A stretch of 10,344 nucleotides of DNA from the NCBI GenBank assembly GCA_005800405.1, contig SYFN01000171.1, positions 1 through 10,344 of the forward strand, in the 5' to 3' direction. Below the pieces are notes generated by a model. The model was not told where the DNA came from. It saw only the letters and a program-made list of their open reading frames with translations, and ran no database searches. Below, piece by piece: positions 1 through 7,895 of this stretch. The stretch's first letter is position 1, and each line of letters opens with the position of its first letter. This stretch comes from Burkholderiales bacterium. Lineage in GTDB: Bacteria; Pseudomonadota; Gammaproteobacteria; Burkholderiales; Burkholderiaceae_D. Both the position numbers and the translations under genes were made by a program.

Positions 1-335
<335 letters not shown>

Positions 336-363
336 GAGCAGGCAGGTCGTATAGGGGAAGACA

Positions 364-1065
364 ATGGGAACGACCAGTTACGAAGAAAAACGCGAACAGC
401 TCGAAGAGTACTTCGATCGCACGGCGGCTGACCAATGGGCAAGACTTACTTCGGACGAACCCGTATCGGGTATCCGGAAAACCGTTCGAGAGGGACGCGA
501 ACGAATGCGACAGACGCTGCTTGAATGGCTGCCGCATGACTTGCATGGACGTCGCATTCTCGACGCGGGGTGCGGTACTGGCACGCTGGCGGTCGACCTA
601 GCGCGTCGCGGTGCGCATGTGGTGGCGATTGATCTCTCACCTACCCTGGTGGAGCTGGCGCGCAAACGCGTACCGGACGACCTGGGTGAGGGTAAGGTCG
701 AGTTTGTCTCCGGTGACATGCTGTCGACATCCTATGGCGATTTCGATCATGTCGTCGCGATGGATTCGATGATTCATTATGAAAAGCATGACATGGTTCG
801 CGTGCTGTCAGGTTTGGCGCAGCGCACGGGGCGCTCGCTGCTGTTCACTTTTGCACCGAGCAATCCGATTCTGGCGACCATGATTCGTGTTGGCCGTATT
901 TTTCCGCGCAGCGATCGCGCACCGTTTATTGAGCCAATTGCAGAGGCATCGCTGCGGTCGGCAATCGGCGAATGCACCGCGCTGAATGGCTGGCAGATCG
1001 GGAACACAGAAAAAATTTCCAACGGGTTTTACACCTCGCAGGCGATGGAGATTCAAAAGCGATGA
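364..1065 (+). CDS. bchM: Magnesium-protoporphyrin IX O-methyltransferase BchM
   Basis: BchM transfers a methyl group from S-adenosylmethionine to the ring C propionate of Mg-protoporphyrin IX, making the monomethyl ester that AcsF then cyclises. The 233-residue product has the usual length. It shows a class I methyltransferase fold: the SAM motif ILDAGCGTGTL at residues 65-75, an acidic residue ending the second strand (VVAIDLS, D90), and the later segment VAMDSMIHYE typical of BchM. The ATG at 364 is preceded by an AGGGGAAG ribosome-binding site. The stop codon shares four bases with the ATG of the small ORF that follows (ATGA at 1062-1065), indicating translational coupling. Its place directly after bchL supports the assignment. 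Confidence 0.95.
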   Translation: MGTTSYEEKREQLEEYFDRTAADQWARLTSDEPVSGIRKTVREGRERMRQTLLEWLPHDLHGRRILDAGCGTGTLAVDLARRGAHVVAIDLSPTLVELARKRVPDDLGEGKVEFVSGDMLSTSYGDFDHVVAMDSMIHYEKHDMVRVLSGLAQRTGRSLLFTFAPSNPILATMIRVGRIFPRSDRAPFIEPIAEASLRSAIGECTALNGWQIGNTEKISNGFYTSQAMEIQKR

Positions 1066-1217
1066 ATGCTACGGTGATCGAAGCGGCACTGGCACCGTTC
1101 TGGCTTGGTTATCTGGGTCTGCACCTGTGGCTATTGCGCGCCGATCCCGTGGAGGAAAAGCCCGTGATTCGTGAAGTAGAGGAGCAAATACCATGCACAA
1201 TGCCATCAGTGAAATAA
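1062..1217 (+). CDS. Small single-span membrane protein between bchM and acsF (51 aa)
   Basis: A 51-residue ORF that starts on the ATGA overlapping the bchM stop and ends 25 bases inside acsF, so it is wedged into the operon by overlaps at both ends. Residues about 5-25 form one hydrophobic segment containing [13 protein letters not shown], followed by a charged tail rich in glutamate ([13 protein letters not shown]). Its position matches puhD/orf55 of Rhodobacter capsulatus, a small ORF between puhC and puhE, but I cannot confirm homology. The hydrophobic segment also resembles the single N-terminal membrane helix of reaction-centre subunit H (PuhA): FWL, then GL, then L, R and an acidic residue fall in similar spacing. 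It may be a real microprotein involved in complex assembly or the stump of a deleted puhA. The acsF ribosome-binding site lies inside it. Confidence 0.6.
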   Translation: MNATVIEAALAPFWLGYLGLHLWLLRADPVEEKPVIREVEEQIPCTMPSVK

Positions 1218-2272
1218 AGTCGGTTGAAGACGCTGCCAAAAAGGCGGTAACCAACACCCTTTTCTCGCCGCGATTTTATACAACTGACTTCGATGCGATG
1301 AACAAGATCAGTATCGAGCCGGTGCGTGCGGAATGGGATGCGATGATGGCCGAGTATGAAGGCGACAACAATCACGATCATTTTCAGCGTGATGCGACCT
1401 TTGCCGAAGAGGCGCGCGAGTTGGCGCACAAAATGTCGCCGGAGTTGCGCCAGGAGTTTCTGGATTTTCTGGTGAGCTCGCTGACCTCGGAATTTTCAGG
1501 TTGCGTGCTGTACAACGAAATAAAACGTCATGTCAGTAATCCGGACATCAAAAAGCTGATGGAATACATGGCGCGCGATGAATCACGTCACGCTGGCTTT
1601 CTCAATTCCTCGCTGAAGGATTATGGTCTGGGCATCGATCTGGGTAATTTGAAGCGCACCAAGAGCTACACGTACTTCAAACCCAAATACATTTTCTATG
1701 CGACTTATCTGTCGGAGAAAATTGGTTACGCCCGCTACATCAAGATCTTCCGTCAGCTGGAAAAACATCCGGACAAGCGCTTTCATCCGATTTTTCGCTG
1801 GTTTCAGCGCTGGTGCAATGATGAGTTTCGTCATGGCGAATCGTTTGCATTGATCATGCGTGCCAATCCTGGGCTGCTTCAAGGTGGCAACGTGCTCTGG
1901 ATACGCTTTTTCTTGCTCGCGGTCTACGCAACGATGTATGTGCGTGATCACACCCGGCCCGAGTTGAAGCAGGCGATGGGGCTGGAGCCAACCGAATATG
2001 ATTTCGACGTCTTTCGCATCACCAATGAAATTACCAAGCAGGTATTTCCTGTCGTGCTGGACATCGACCATCCAGCCTTCCATGCCAACCTGAACCGGCT
2101 CTACCACTGCGCGATGCGGGCAGATGCAGGCAAGGCAGCCGGCGGCATTCTGGGTAACCTGCAAAAGGCATTTTGGAGCGTGGCGGGTGCAGCGGTATTT
2201 GTGCGAATGTATTGCATTCCGGTGAAGTCCAACGCCTTGCCGCAGTCGGCGCGGCTCGTACCTAGCTGGTGA
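1193..2272 (+). CDS. acsF: Aerobic magnesium-protoporphyrin IX monomethyl ester cyclase AcsF
   Basis: AcsF is the diiron, oxygen-dependent cyclase that builds the isocyclic ring E, converting Mg-protoporphyrin monomethyl ester to protochlorophyllide. The 359-residue protein carries the two EXXH iron-binding motifs, DESRHAGF (E130, H133) and [10 protein letters not shown] (E211, H214), plus an acidic residue in the helix before them (E100 in SLTSEFSG) as a candidate further ligand. The N-terminal [11 protein letters not shown] stretch is also typical of the family. An AGAGGAG ribosome-binding site at 1178-1184 is well spaced from the ATG at 1193. The use of oxygen points to bacteriochlorophyll synthesis under air. 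No partner protein such as BciE is visible; beta-type AcsF is reported to work without it. Confidence 0.96.
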   Translation: MHNAISEIKSVEDAAKKAVTNTLFSPRFYTTDFDAMNKISIEPVRAEWDAMMAEYEGDNNHDHFQRDATFAEEARELAHKMSPELRQEFLDFLVSSLTSEFSGCVLYNEIKRHVSNPDIKKLMEYMARDESRHAGFLNSSLKDYGLGIDLGNLKRTKSYTYFKPKYIFYATYLSEKIGYARYIKIFRQLEKHPDKRFHPIFRWFQRWCNDEFRHGESFALIMRANPGLLQGGNVLWIRFFLLAVYATMYVRDHTRPELKQAMGLEPTEYDFDVFRITNEITKQVFPVVLDIDHPAFHANLNRLYHCAMRADAGKAAGGILGNLQKAFWSVAGAAVFVRMYCIPVKSNALPQSARLVPSW

Positions 2273-2290
2273 TGTCCGAGTGAGTTTCTG

Positions 2291-3052
2291 ATGTCACAGT
2301 ATCTTTTACCGGCCCTGTTTACGCTGTTTGTCTGGTGGTTTTCCACCGGCGTGATCATGTATCTGGGCCGACTGCCGCGCTGGACGTTCAAATGGACGCT
2401 ACTCAAGTTCACGCTGTTATTGGGATTTGCGCTGGTAGGCTTGTCGATTTCTGCATCGCGCACCACCGTCGCATCGGCTTATTGCGCTTTCACTTGCGCC
2501 GTGCTTGTATGGAGCTGGCAGGAGATTGCCTTCCTGCTGGGGTATGTCACTGGTGCACGGCGCAGCGAATGCCCCACGGATAGCCGGGGTTGGCGACGCG
2601 TTCGTCATGCAACGGAAGCGATACTGCACCACGAGATGGCGCTGATACTGCTCGCGCTGATGGTGTTTGCAGTCAGTTGGGATAAACCAAATCAAACAGG
2701 CTGGTGGACTTATCTCGTGCTGTGGTCCATGCGCCTCTCCGCCAAGCTGAATCTTTTCCTTGGCGTGCGCAACCTTTCGGAAAACTTCCTCCCTGCGCAT
2801 CTCGCGTATTTACAAAGTTATTTCACGCGCCGTTCGTGGAATTGGCTCATGCCTGTCTCAGTGACCGCAGCCATGGCGGTGCTTGTGCCACTGTGGATGG
2901 CGGTATCGGTGCAGCCACAGGATGCGTTCGCTGCAACCAGCTTGTGTCTGGTCGCGGGACTATTGACACTCGCCGTCATCGAGCACCTGTTCATGATGCT
3001 GCCATTGCCCACCACCTGGATGTGGAAATGGGGCATGCGCGAAGGGACTTGA
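2291..3052 (+). CDS. puhE: Photosynthetic complex assembly protein PuhE
   Basis: A 253-residue integral membrane protein with about six or seven hydrophobic segments, beginning with LLPALFTLFVWWFSTGVIMY. The sequence matches the PuhE family (DUF3623): the early FVWWFSTG, the central WDKPNQTGWWTYLVLW and NLFLGVRNLSENFLP, and the final HLFMMLPLP all agree with my memory of the family. In Rhodobacter capsulatus PuhE influences bacteriochlorophyll production and the shift to photosynthetic growth. It starts 18 bases after acsF with only a weak purine-rich ribosome-binding site, so it is probably translated from the same transcript. It ends 36 bases from the convergent denD, marking the end of the operon. 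No hemA or cycA follows, unlike in several other clusters. Confidence 0.88.
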   Translation: MSQYLLPALFTLFVWWFSTGVIMYLGRLPRWTFKWTLLKFTLLLGFALVGLSISASRTTVASAYCAFTCAVLVWSWQEIAFLLGYVTGARRSECPTDSRGWRRVRHATEAILHHEMALILLALMVFAVSWDKPNQTGWWTYLVLWSMRLSAKLNLFLGVRNLSENFLPAHLAYLQSYFTRRSWNWLMPVSVTAAMAVLVPLWMAVSVQPQDAFAATSLCLVAGLLTLAVIEHLFMMLPLPTTWMWKWGMREGT

Positions 3053-3088
3053 ACTCAGCATAGCCCCCTGCGCAAGCGTTAGCCGTAC

Positions 3089-4060
3089 TTAATGGAGCTC
3101 TTCTTCGATATACGCTTTCACCACATCGTCGAAGTTCGCATCGTAAACGAATCCCATTTTTTCCGCGCGCGTAGTGACAAAATCGCCGGGCCAGGTGCGT
3201 ACCAGGCTCATGATCACCGGGTCTTCTTTCCATTCCACCCGCTTCATCGTCTCCGTACCGGCGACACGACCCATGGCGGCGACCATTTCACCCACGGTGG
3301 TCGTGAGCCCCGGAAGGTTGACTGCGCCTGCGGTACCAAACGCAGCACTTTCCAACTCATGCGCGTGAACCAGATTGTGCACGGTGCTGCGAGGTGACAA
3401 TGCCCACACCTTGGTTTCCGGCGGTACCGGGCATATTGACACCACGCCATTCAAAGGCTCGCGGATAATGCCGCTGGCAAAGCTTGATGCGGCTTTGTTG
3501 GCTTTGCCAGGCCTTACCGTAACCGTAGGCAAACGCAGCGAGCGACCATCAACGAAGCCTTTGCGACTGTAATCGCTCACCATCAATTCACACATAGCTT
3601 TTTGCGCACCATACGAACCCTGCGGTGTTGCCGGTGTGGTGTCCAATACCTTGGGTGGCAGATCACCGCCAAACACGGCGACTGAACTGGTGAACACCAC
3701 GCGTGGTCGGTTGCCATGCTTGCGCGCCTGCTCCAGCAAGACGCGGGTGGCGTCGAGATTGATGCGCATGCCCAGATCAAAATCGCTTTCCGCTTCACCG
3801 CTGACGACAGCGGCTAAATGAAAAACCGACTGTACTGATGGCGTCAGTGCCTTGGCGATCACGGCCGGATCGGCAGCGTCACCCGTCATGACCGCGATGC
3901 GCGCATCATCGAAGCCCTGCGCAGCGACCTGATCCAGCAGCGTGATGCGGGAGATTTTTTCAGGCTGCACCGAGGGTCCGGCCAGCGTGCCGCGTGCCAG
4001 TAACTGTCGGGCCAGCTTTGCACCTAAAAAGCCAGCGCCACCCGTGATCAGGACTTCCAT
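3089..4060 (-). CDS. denD: D-erythronate dehydrogenase DenD (extended short-chain dehydrogenase family)
   Basis: An NAD-dependent dehydrogenase of 323 residues predicted to oxidise D-erythronate to 2-oxo-tetronate. The N-terminal Rossmann fold has ITGGAGFLG (residues 5-13) and an acidic residue ending the second strand (LLDQ, D43). The catalytic set is TSSVAVFGG with S125/S126 and SYGAQK with Y150 and K154. The segments SLRLPTVTVRPGKANKAASS and SGIIREPLNG followed by WALSPRSTVHNLVHAHEL are characteristic of DenD rather than of general NAD-dependent epimerases. A GGGAG ribosome-binding site lies just upstream of the ATG at 4060. It is divergent from otnI, the next enzyme of the same pathway, which strongly supports the call. 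It converges on puhE with 36 bases between stops. Confidence 0.88.
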   Translation of the reverse strand: MEVLITGGAGFLGAKLARQLLARGTLAGPSVQPEKISRITLLDQVAAQGFDDARIAVMTGDAADPAVIAKALTPSVQSVFHLAAVVSGEAESDFDLGMRINLDATRVLLEQARKHGNRPRVVFTSSVAVFGGDLPPKVLDTTPATPQGSYGAQKAMCELMVSDYSRKGFVDGRSLRLPTVTVRPGKANKAASSFASGIIREPLNGVVSICPVPPETKVWALSPRSTVHNLVHAHELESAAFGTAGAVNLPGLTTTVGEMVAAMGRVAGTETMKRVEWKEDPVIMSLVRTWPGDFVTTRAEKMGFVYDANFDDVVKAYIEEELH

Positions 4061-4080
4061 GCTTGTCTCCCTTGTTGTGA

Positions 4081-4094
4081 TTGATCTGCGTCAA
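4081..4094. promoter_or_regulatory. FNR/ANR-type operator in the denD-otnI spacer
   Basis: TTGATCTGCGTCAA matches the FNR/ANR consensus TTGAT-N4-ATCAA at nine of ten defined positions. It sits in the 93-base spacer between the divergent denD and otnI starts. Its centre (4087.5) is about 66 bases before the otnI ATG and 27 bases before the denD ATG. That fits activation of otnI; the site is too close to the denD start for classical activation there and would more likely repress. Other CRP/FNR-family regulators such as Dnr could use the same sequence. Confidence 0.6.
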
Positions 4095-4113
4095 AGGATA
4101 AGGGCTGGGCTTG

Positions 4114-4119
4114 TATCAT
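4114..4119 (+). promoter_or_regulatory. otnI: Candidate -10 element of the otnI promoter
   Basis: TATCAT matches five of six bases of the sigma-70 -10 consensus. A start site about seven bases downstream (near 4126) would put the FNR-like box centre at roughly -38 to -41, the normal position for a class II activator that overlaps the -35 region. No good -35 hexamer is present, as expected for an activator-dependent promoter. The inferred leader before the otnI ATG would be about 28 bases long. Confidence 0.45.
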
Positions 4120-4153
4120 GGCAACTTAATTTGCCGTTTGACGAGCCCGTACC

Positions 4154-4936
4154 ATGCCCAAATTCGCCGCCAATTTGAGTTTTCTGTTCAACGAAGTGCC
4201 TTTCATGGACCGCTTTGCCGCTGCCGCTGCCGCCGGATTTCGCGCGGTCGAGTATCTGTTCCCCTACGACGAAGACAAAAACGCCGTTGCACAAGCCCTG
4301 CGCGATCACGGCCTGCAGAATGTCTTGTTCAATTTACCGCCGGGTGATTGGGCCGCGGGCGAACGTGGCCTTGGTGCGCTGCCAGGGCGCGAGCAGGATT
4401 TTCGCGACGGTGTGGAGAAAGCCCTCGACTATGCGCTCGCAACAGGCACAACGCGGCTGCACGCACTCGCCGGTATTGTGCCTGCCCCTGCAGACCTGGC
4501 CGAGTGTCGTGACACATTCATTCGAAACTTGCGCTATGCATGCGAACGTCTTGCGCCGCATGGCATCACGCTATTGATCGAACCAATTAATACGCGCGAT
4601 ATGCCAGGCTACTTCCTGAACTATCAAAAAGAGGCGCATGCCTTACTCGCATCGGTGGGTGCGCCTAATCTCAAAGTGCAGATGGATTTTTATCACGCCC
4701 AAATCATGGAGGGCGACATCGTCAGCACGTTCAGGCAATACTTACCCCATATCGGACACGTGCAAATCGCCGGTGTGCCTGACCGGCACGAGCCGGACGT
4801 GGGTGAGCTGAACTACCCCTGGCTGTTCGCGATGATGGATCAGGCAGGCTATGAGGGATGGATTGGTTGCGAGTATCGGCCGCGTCATGGCACGGCGACC
4901 GGTCTGGGGTGGTTATCGTTAATTCAGCCCTCTTGA
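4154..4936 (+). CDS. otnI: 2-oxo-tetronate isomerase OtnI (hydroxypyruvate isomerase family)
   Basis: A TIM-barrel sugar isomerase of 260 residues, the usual length. Metal-ligand candidates are in the expected order: E143 ([16 protein letters not shown]), D178 ([14 protein letters not shown], with H181), Q204 ([15 protein letters not shown]) and E240 (WIGCEYRP). The family contains hydroxypyruvate isomerase Hyi and OtnI, which interconverts 2-oxo- and 3-oxo-tetronate. The divergent denD makes OtnI the better choice here. The kinase (OtnK) and decarboxylase (OtnC) that would complete the route to dihydroxyacetone phosphate are not in the window. The ATG at 4154 has only a weak ribosome-binding site (ACGAG). 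The 3' end overlaps the convergent ankyrin gene by 13 bases. Confidence 0.85.
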   Translation: MPKFAANLSFLFNEVPFMDRFAAAAAAGFRAVEYLFPYDEDKNAVAQALRDHGLQNVLFNLPPGDWAAGERGLGALPGREQDFRDGVEKALDYALATGTTRLHALAGIVPAPADLAECRDTFIRNLRYACERLAPHGITLLIEPINTRDMPGYFLNYQKEAHALLASVGAPNLKVQMDFYHAQIMEGDIVSTFRQYLPHIGHVQIAGVPDRHEPDVGELNYPWLFAMMDQAGYEGWIGCEYRPRHGTATGLGWLSLIQPS

Positions 4937-6351
4937 TGGCGTTCAAGTGCCGTTTCAAGTAGTGCTGCTATTTCAAAGTCCCCGGCTTTGTTTGCCTGAT
5001 CGATCAGCTCCTGCGACAAGCCCGCTTTCGGACCCGCACCATGGTTGAGCAGTAACTCGACCGCGATGATGTCGCCTCGCCGTACAGCAAGCGTTAAAGC
5101 GGTATCACCGTACCTGGAATAATCGACGTCAGCGCCAAAATCCAGCAGCAACTTGATACCAGCATGAAATTGATGATAGGTCGCCACCATCAAAGGCGTT
5201 TTGCCACCCCACTCTCTTTTGTTGGGATTGGCCCCGTGCTGTAACAGCCGTTGCAGCAACATCGGGTTTCTGTGGGGGAGTGATGCGAGAAGCGGGCCAC
5301 AACCTGTCAGGTCGGTTTGACTCAAATCCACGCATTTGTCGAGGATGGCCTCGACGATCATTTTTGCGTCCTCGTTTCGTCCGGTACTCCAGCAAAGAGC
5401 CGACACGATAGGTATAACTTTCGCCGAGGCGGGCGGATGCTTGCTAGTTGCTCCGCGAGAAGACGTTTTACGCCGACCAGATCGCGACGCTGAATTCGCG
5501 TATTCAAAAGTTCGACGATCGCCTGTCGCCAGGATGCAGCAAGTTGTCGTTCTTCTGCGCTCGTCTCGATGGCGGATAGAAAAAATCGGCGATGTCATTT
5601 GCCGAATCTTTGAGGCGTCGACCCAGCCCGGATGGCGTGAGATCGTCGGCTATTTTGGGCGCGTTGAGCACCAGCGGAGCCTGCAGATCGCCTCCCAGCA
5701 AGCGCATTCCGTCTCCACGCCGGCTTCCTGCCAGATAAAACAATCGCTTCGGATAAACAGGAATATCGTGTTTCCCACAGTGGCTCATATACGCGACGGC
5801 TGACGCCAGTGCGGCATCGTAATGAAGCGCCAGAATGGGCTTCGATCCTGAATACAGAATAATGTAAGCCGAATTCCACAAAGGGCTATGCAGCAGTATT
5901 TCATCAGTGAGCACGCCAACCTCGCAGCTCATCACATGCAAGATCGGCAGCGGGAGAGGAGTTTGATGTCGGCCTGCATGGAGTTTTTCTGCTTGCTTCA
6001 ACAGCTGTTCGAGAAAATTTGCCGTACTTACCTGACTTTCAGCGGATTCTTTGAATCTCAATTTGTGTTGATGGTTTATCCCCAGTTACCCATGCACGTG
6101 CATGAGTAAATTGGAACCCTGCGGAGATGTGGGGCGAAATTATCGATCAGAGTTTGAGCAGATTCCACCGGTACGCCTGGTCCGATGGACGTCAGATGGA
6201 GGCCGCAAGAGGCAAGAATTTTGCGTTGCGACGAGAGTATTGGCTCGGGAAACCCATTACCCTCAGCAAAAACAAAAGGCGATTTTCGCGTGGTATCTGG
6301 CCGGCCTAGTGTCGGGCTTGCAAGCAGTCTGGCGCATGGCAGAGCGTTCAT
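4924..6351 (-). pseudogene. Ankyrin-repeat protein gene interrupted by three apparent -1 frameshifts
   Basis: Read from an ATG at 6351 (GAGGAA ribosome-binding site at 6356-6361), four minus-strand segments in successive frames join into one protein of about 475 residues if one base is restored at each of three places: near 6080-6083 (run of four C), 5580-5585 (run of six A) and about 5428-5437 (GC-rich). The C-terminal 160 residues hold at least three ankyrin repeats, for example LLQRLLQHGANPNKREWGGK, KTPLMVATYHQFHAGIKLLL and DTALTLAVRRGDIIAVELLL. The N-terminal 300 residues are not recognised; they include PILHVMSCEVG. Without correction, only a TTG-started N-terminal piece (5504-6061) and an ankyrin piece (4924-5598) would be seen. 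All losses have the same direction and two lie in homopolymers, so base-calling error is as likely as true decay. Confidence 0.7.
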
Positions 6352-6433
6352 CGAATTCCTCGCAGGCGTCTTATCTTTTTTTAAGCGGGCATGCAAAATC
6401 AGTGTTCAAAAGCGAGGGTCAGGTTCCGCGGTC

Positions 6434-6481
6434 ATTAAAAAAGCCGCTTTTGGCGATTTCGCTCACGAACCTGCAGGTTCG
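6434..6481 (-). terminator. Possible terminator region downstream of the SSB-like gene
   Basis: Eleven bases after the SSB-like stop (minus strand) lies a perfect 16-base palindrome, CGAACCTGCAGGTTCG (6466-6481). It is followed about 12 bases later by GCCAAAAGCGGC running into six T residues (6435-6454). The second element alone makes only a weak stem before the T run. Together they could end ssb transcription before the ankyrin gene. The palindrome could equally be a protein-binding site. Confidence 0.3.
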
Positions 6482-6491
6482 GTGGCTTAGC

Positions 6492-6920
6492 TCAAAAAGA
6501 GACGCTTTGCCCAGCCGCTGACTCTCCCGGAGTTTTTTCAAAGCGCGGTGTTGGGTGCACATCTAGCGCCGCCCGATATTCCGACGGGCGGTGCAGCAAG
6601 CGGAGTTCGTCGCCGACGATTTCCGTTGTATGAGGTTCGACGCCATCCTTGTCCGTCCATTTGCGCGTCTGCAGATGGCCTTCGACATAGACCAGAGCCC
6701 CTTTTTTCAGATGGTGGCCCGCCATCTCGGCCAGTCGTTTGTAAAGCACGACACGATGCCATTCGGTGGCCTCACGCCGCGCACTGGTGGATTTATTTTT
6801 CCACCCCTCGCTAGTCGCAATTGATAAATGCGCGACGGGCTCACCGCTGTTCATGGTGCGCACATCAGGATCGTGGCCAAGATGGCGGATCAGTAAAGCT
6901 TTGTTCAATGTTCCGGACAT
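6492..6920 (-). CDS. ssb: Single-stranded DNA-binding protein, divergent paralogue without acidic tail
   Basis: A 142-residue protein with an SSB OB-fold: LNKALLIRHLGHDPDVRTM, then VAHLSIATSE, WKNKS, then EATEWHRVVLYKRLAEM, the KKGALVYVEGHLQTRKWTDK strand and TTEIVGDELRLL. SSB coats single-stranded DNA during replication and repair. The frame is open back to 7001, but homology begins at the ATG at 6920, preceded by AAGGAC, so that start is used here. Several normally conserved positions differ (IRHLG instead of IGNLG). The C-terminus after the OB fold is only about 37 residues and ends GQSVSF. It lacks the acidic DDDIPF-type tip through which SSB recruits partner proteins. That suggests a secondary SSB from a mobile element rather than the housekeeping copy. 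Confidence 0.85.
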   Translation of the reverse strand: MSGTLNKALLIRHLGHDPDVRTMNSGEPVAHLSIATSEGWKNKSTSARREATEWHRVVLYKRLAEMAGHHLKKGALVYVEGHLQTRKWTDKDGVEPHTTEIVGDELRLLHRPSEYRAALDVHPTPRFEKTPGESAAGQSVSF

Positions 6921-7327
6921 GGCGAGGTCCTTGGTTTTGGTCAGAGGCTGGGTTTTCAGGTGTGCATACCCTGCGCGTTGTGTGCAGTTACGCTGGCTCA
7001 CGTGACCCTTGCGATTTCAGCGCGACCTTGCCTTCAATGGAAGTATGCAGCGTCACCACCGCAAGACAATGCCTTTGCGAGCGCACGGTCCGGCTTGGAT
7101 GCGCTGAGGTACCACATAGCTACCTAGCCACAATATTTCAGAATGCGCAGGGATCAAAAGGTTTCCGCAAGCGCCACGGAGAAGTCAGAGTCCTAGTGGT
7201 TTCGACAGAAGACGGATTGAAAGACGCAGGGAAGAGTCAAGAAAGGGTTACTGAAGCAATATCGAACTGGTACAAGTAGGCCAGAAGTCAGGTGTCGAGT
7301 GCAAAGCCGCTGATACGGAGGTTCTTA
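6921..7327. other. 407-base interval without a recognised gene
   Basis: I translated both strands between the SSB-like start and the cytochrome b561 stop and recognised no protein family. A plus-strand frame is open to about 7279 but begins as the antisense of ssb and has no supported start. Its last 45 residues (GFRKRHGEVRVLVVSTEDG and beyond) look polar and protein-like but match nothing I know. The interval probably contains the ssb promoter; no clear hexamers stood out. Confidence 0.4.
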
Positions 7328-7867
7328 TCATGGGTCACCAAGCGACTTCGACATCATCGACTTGAGAACAGTGTCTTTCAAAATGTAGTGATGAAATAAC
7401 GCCGCCCCCGCATGGACGCCTGCCAGCCACATCAATAAATCGGCAAAGATGACGTGAAGGTCAAGCAGTAGCGCACTCGAATGTTTTATCGTCGCGAACG
7501 GCGTCATGATCGTCGTATTTCCGAGGAGATTTAACGCATCGCCATTGAGCCACATGCCGGACACTGCAGTTAAAGGAACGGCGAGCAACCAAAGATAAAG
7601 TGTGGCTTGAAGTGTCTTGGCGTTCATAGACATGAGGGTCGACATGGGGATATGCAAGCGTGGCTGGGCAAAAAGCATCCAGACCATGCGAAAAACACTT
7701 AAACCAAATACAACGAGCCCCAATGTTTCGTGGAGTTGCGCGCTCCAGTCACTAACAAGATTTTCTGATTCATCGAGATCTTCCGGGCCGAGGATGAAAT
7801 TTGCCACTACAAGTATTGCGATCAGCCAGTGAATCCAGCGGGTGACAGCGTTGTAGCGGGTTTTCAT
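7328..7867 (-). CDS. Cytochrome b561 family membrane protein
   Basis: A 179-residue, four-helix di-haem cytochrome b of the CybB/YodB family, which in Escherichia coli CybB oxidises quinol and reduces superoxide. Four histidines fall at the family positions for haem ligation: H13 (TRWIHWLIA), H46 (AQLHETLG), H138 (LDLHVIFA) and H152 (AGVHAGAALFHHYI). The N-terminus MKTRYNAVTRWIHWL is typical, so the ATG at 7867 was chosen although the frame is open further upstream to 7918. No strong ribosome-binding site is seen. It lies 28 bases after the SnoaL-like gene on the same strand and is probably co-transcribed with it. The substrate and partner are unknown. Confidence 0.9.
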   Translation of the reverse strand: MKTRYNAVTRWIHWLIAILVVANFILGPEDLDESENLVSDWSAQLHETLGLVVFGLSVFRMVWMLFAQPRLHIPMSTLMSMNAKTLQATLYLWLLAVPLTAVSGMWLNGDALNLLGNTTIMTPFATIKHSSALLLDLHVIFADLLMWLAGVHAGAALFHHYILKDTVLKSMMSKSLGDP

Positions 7868-7895
7868 ATGTTGCAAAACAGAGGGGCTGAATGCT

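Noticed and set aside
3053..3088. Possible bidirectional terminator between puhE and denD
   Set aside because: Only a three-base-pair stem (CGC-AA-GCG) and no T run could be found.
4933..4946. Second FNR-like match (TTGATGGCGTTCAA)
   Set aside because: It lies inside the convergent 3' ends of otnI and the ankyrin gene, with no promoter to serve and a weaker right half; probably chance.
6102..6521. Plus-strand ORF of 139 residues and nested frames
   Set aside because: They overlap the 5' part of the frame-corrected ankyrin gene on the other strand, have no ribosome-binding site and no recognisable family.
6821..7279. Plus-strand ORF of 152 residues
   Set aside because: Its first third is antisense to the SSB-like gene, there is no supported start, and I recognise no domain.
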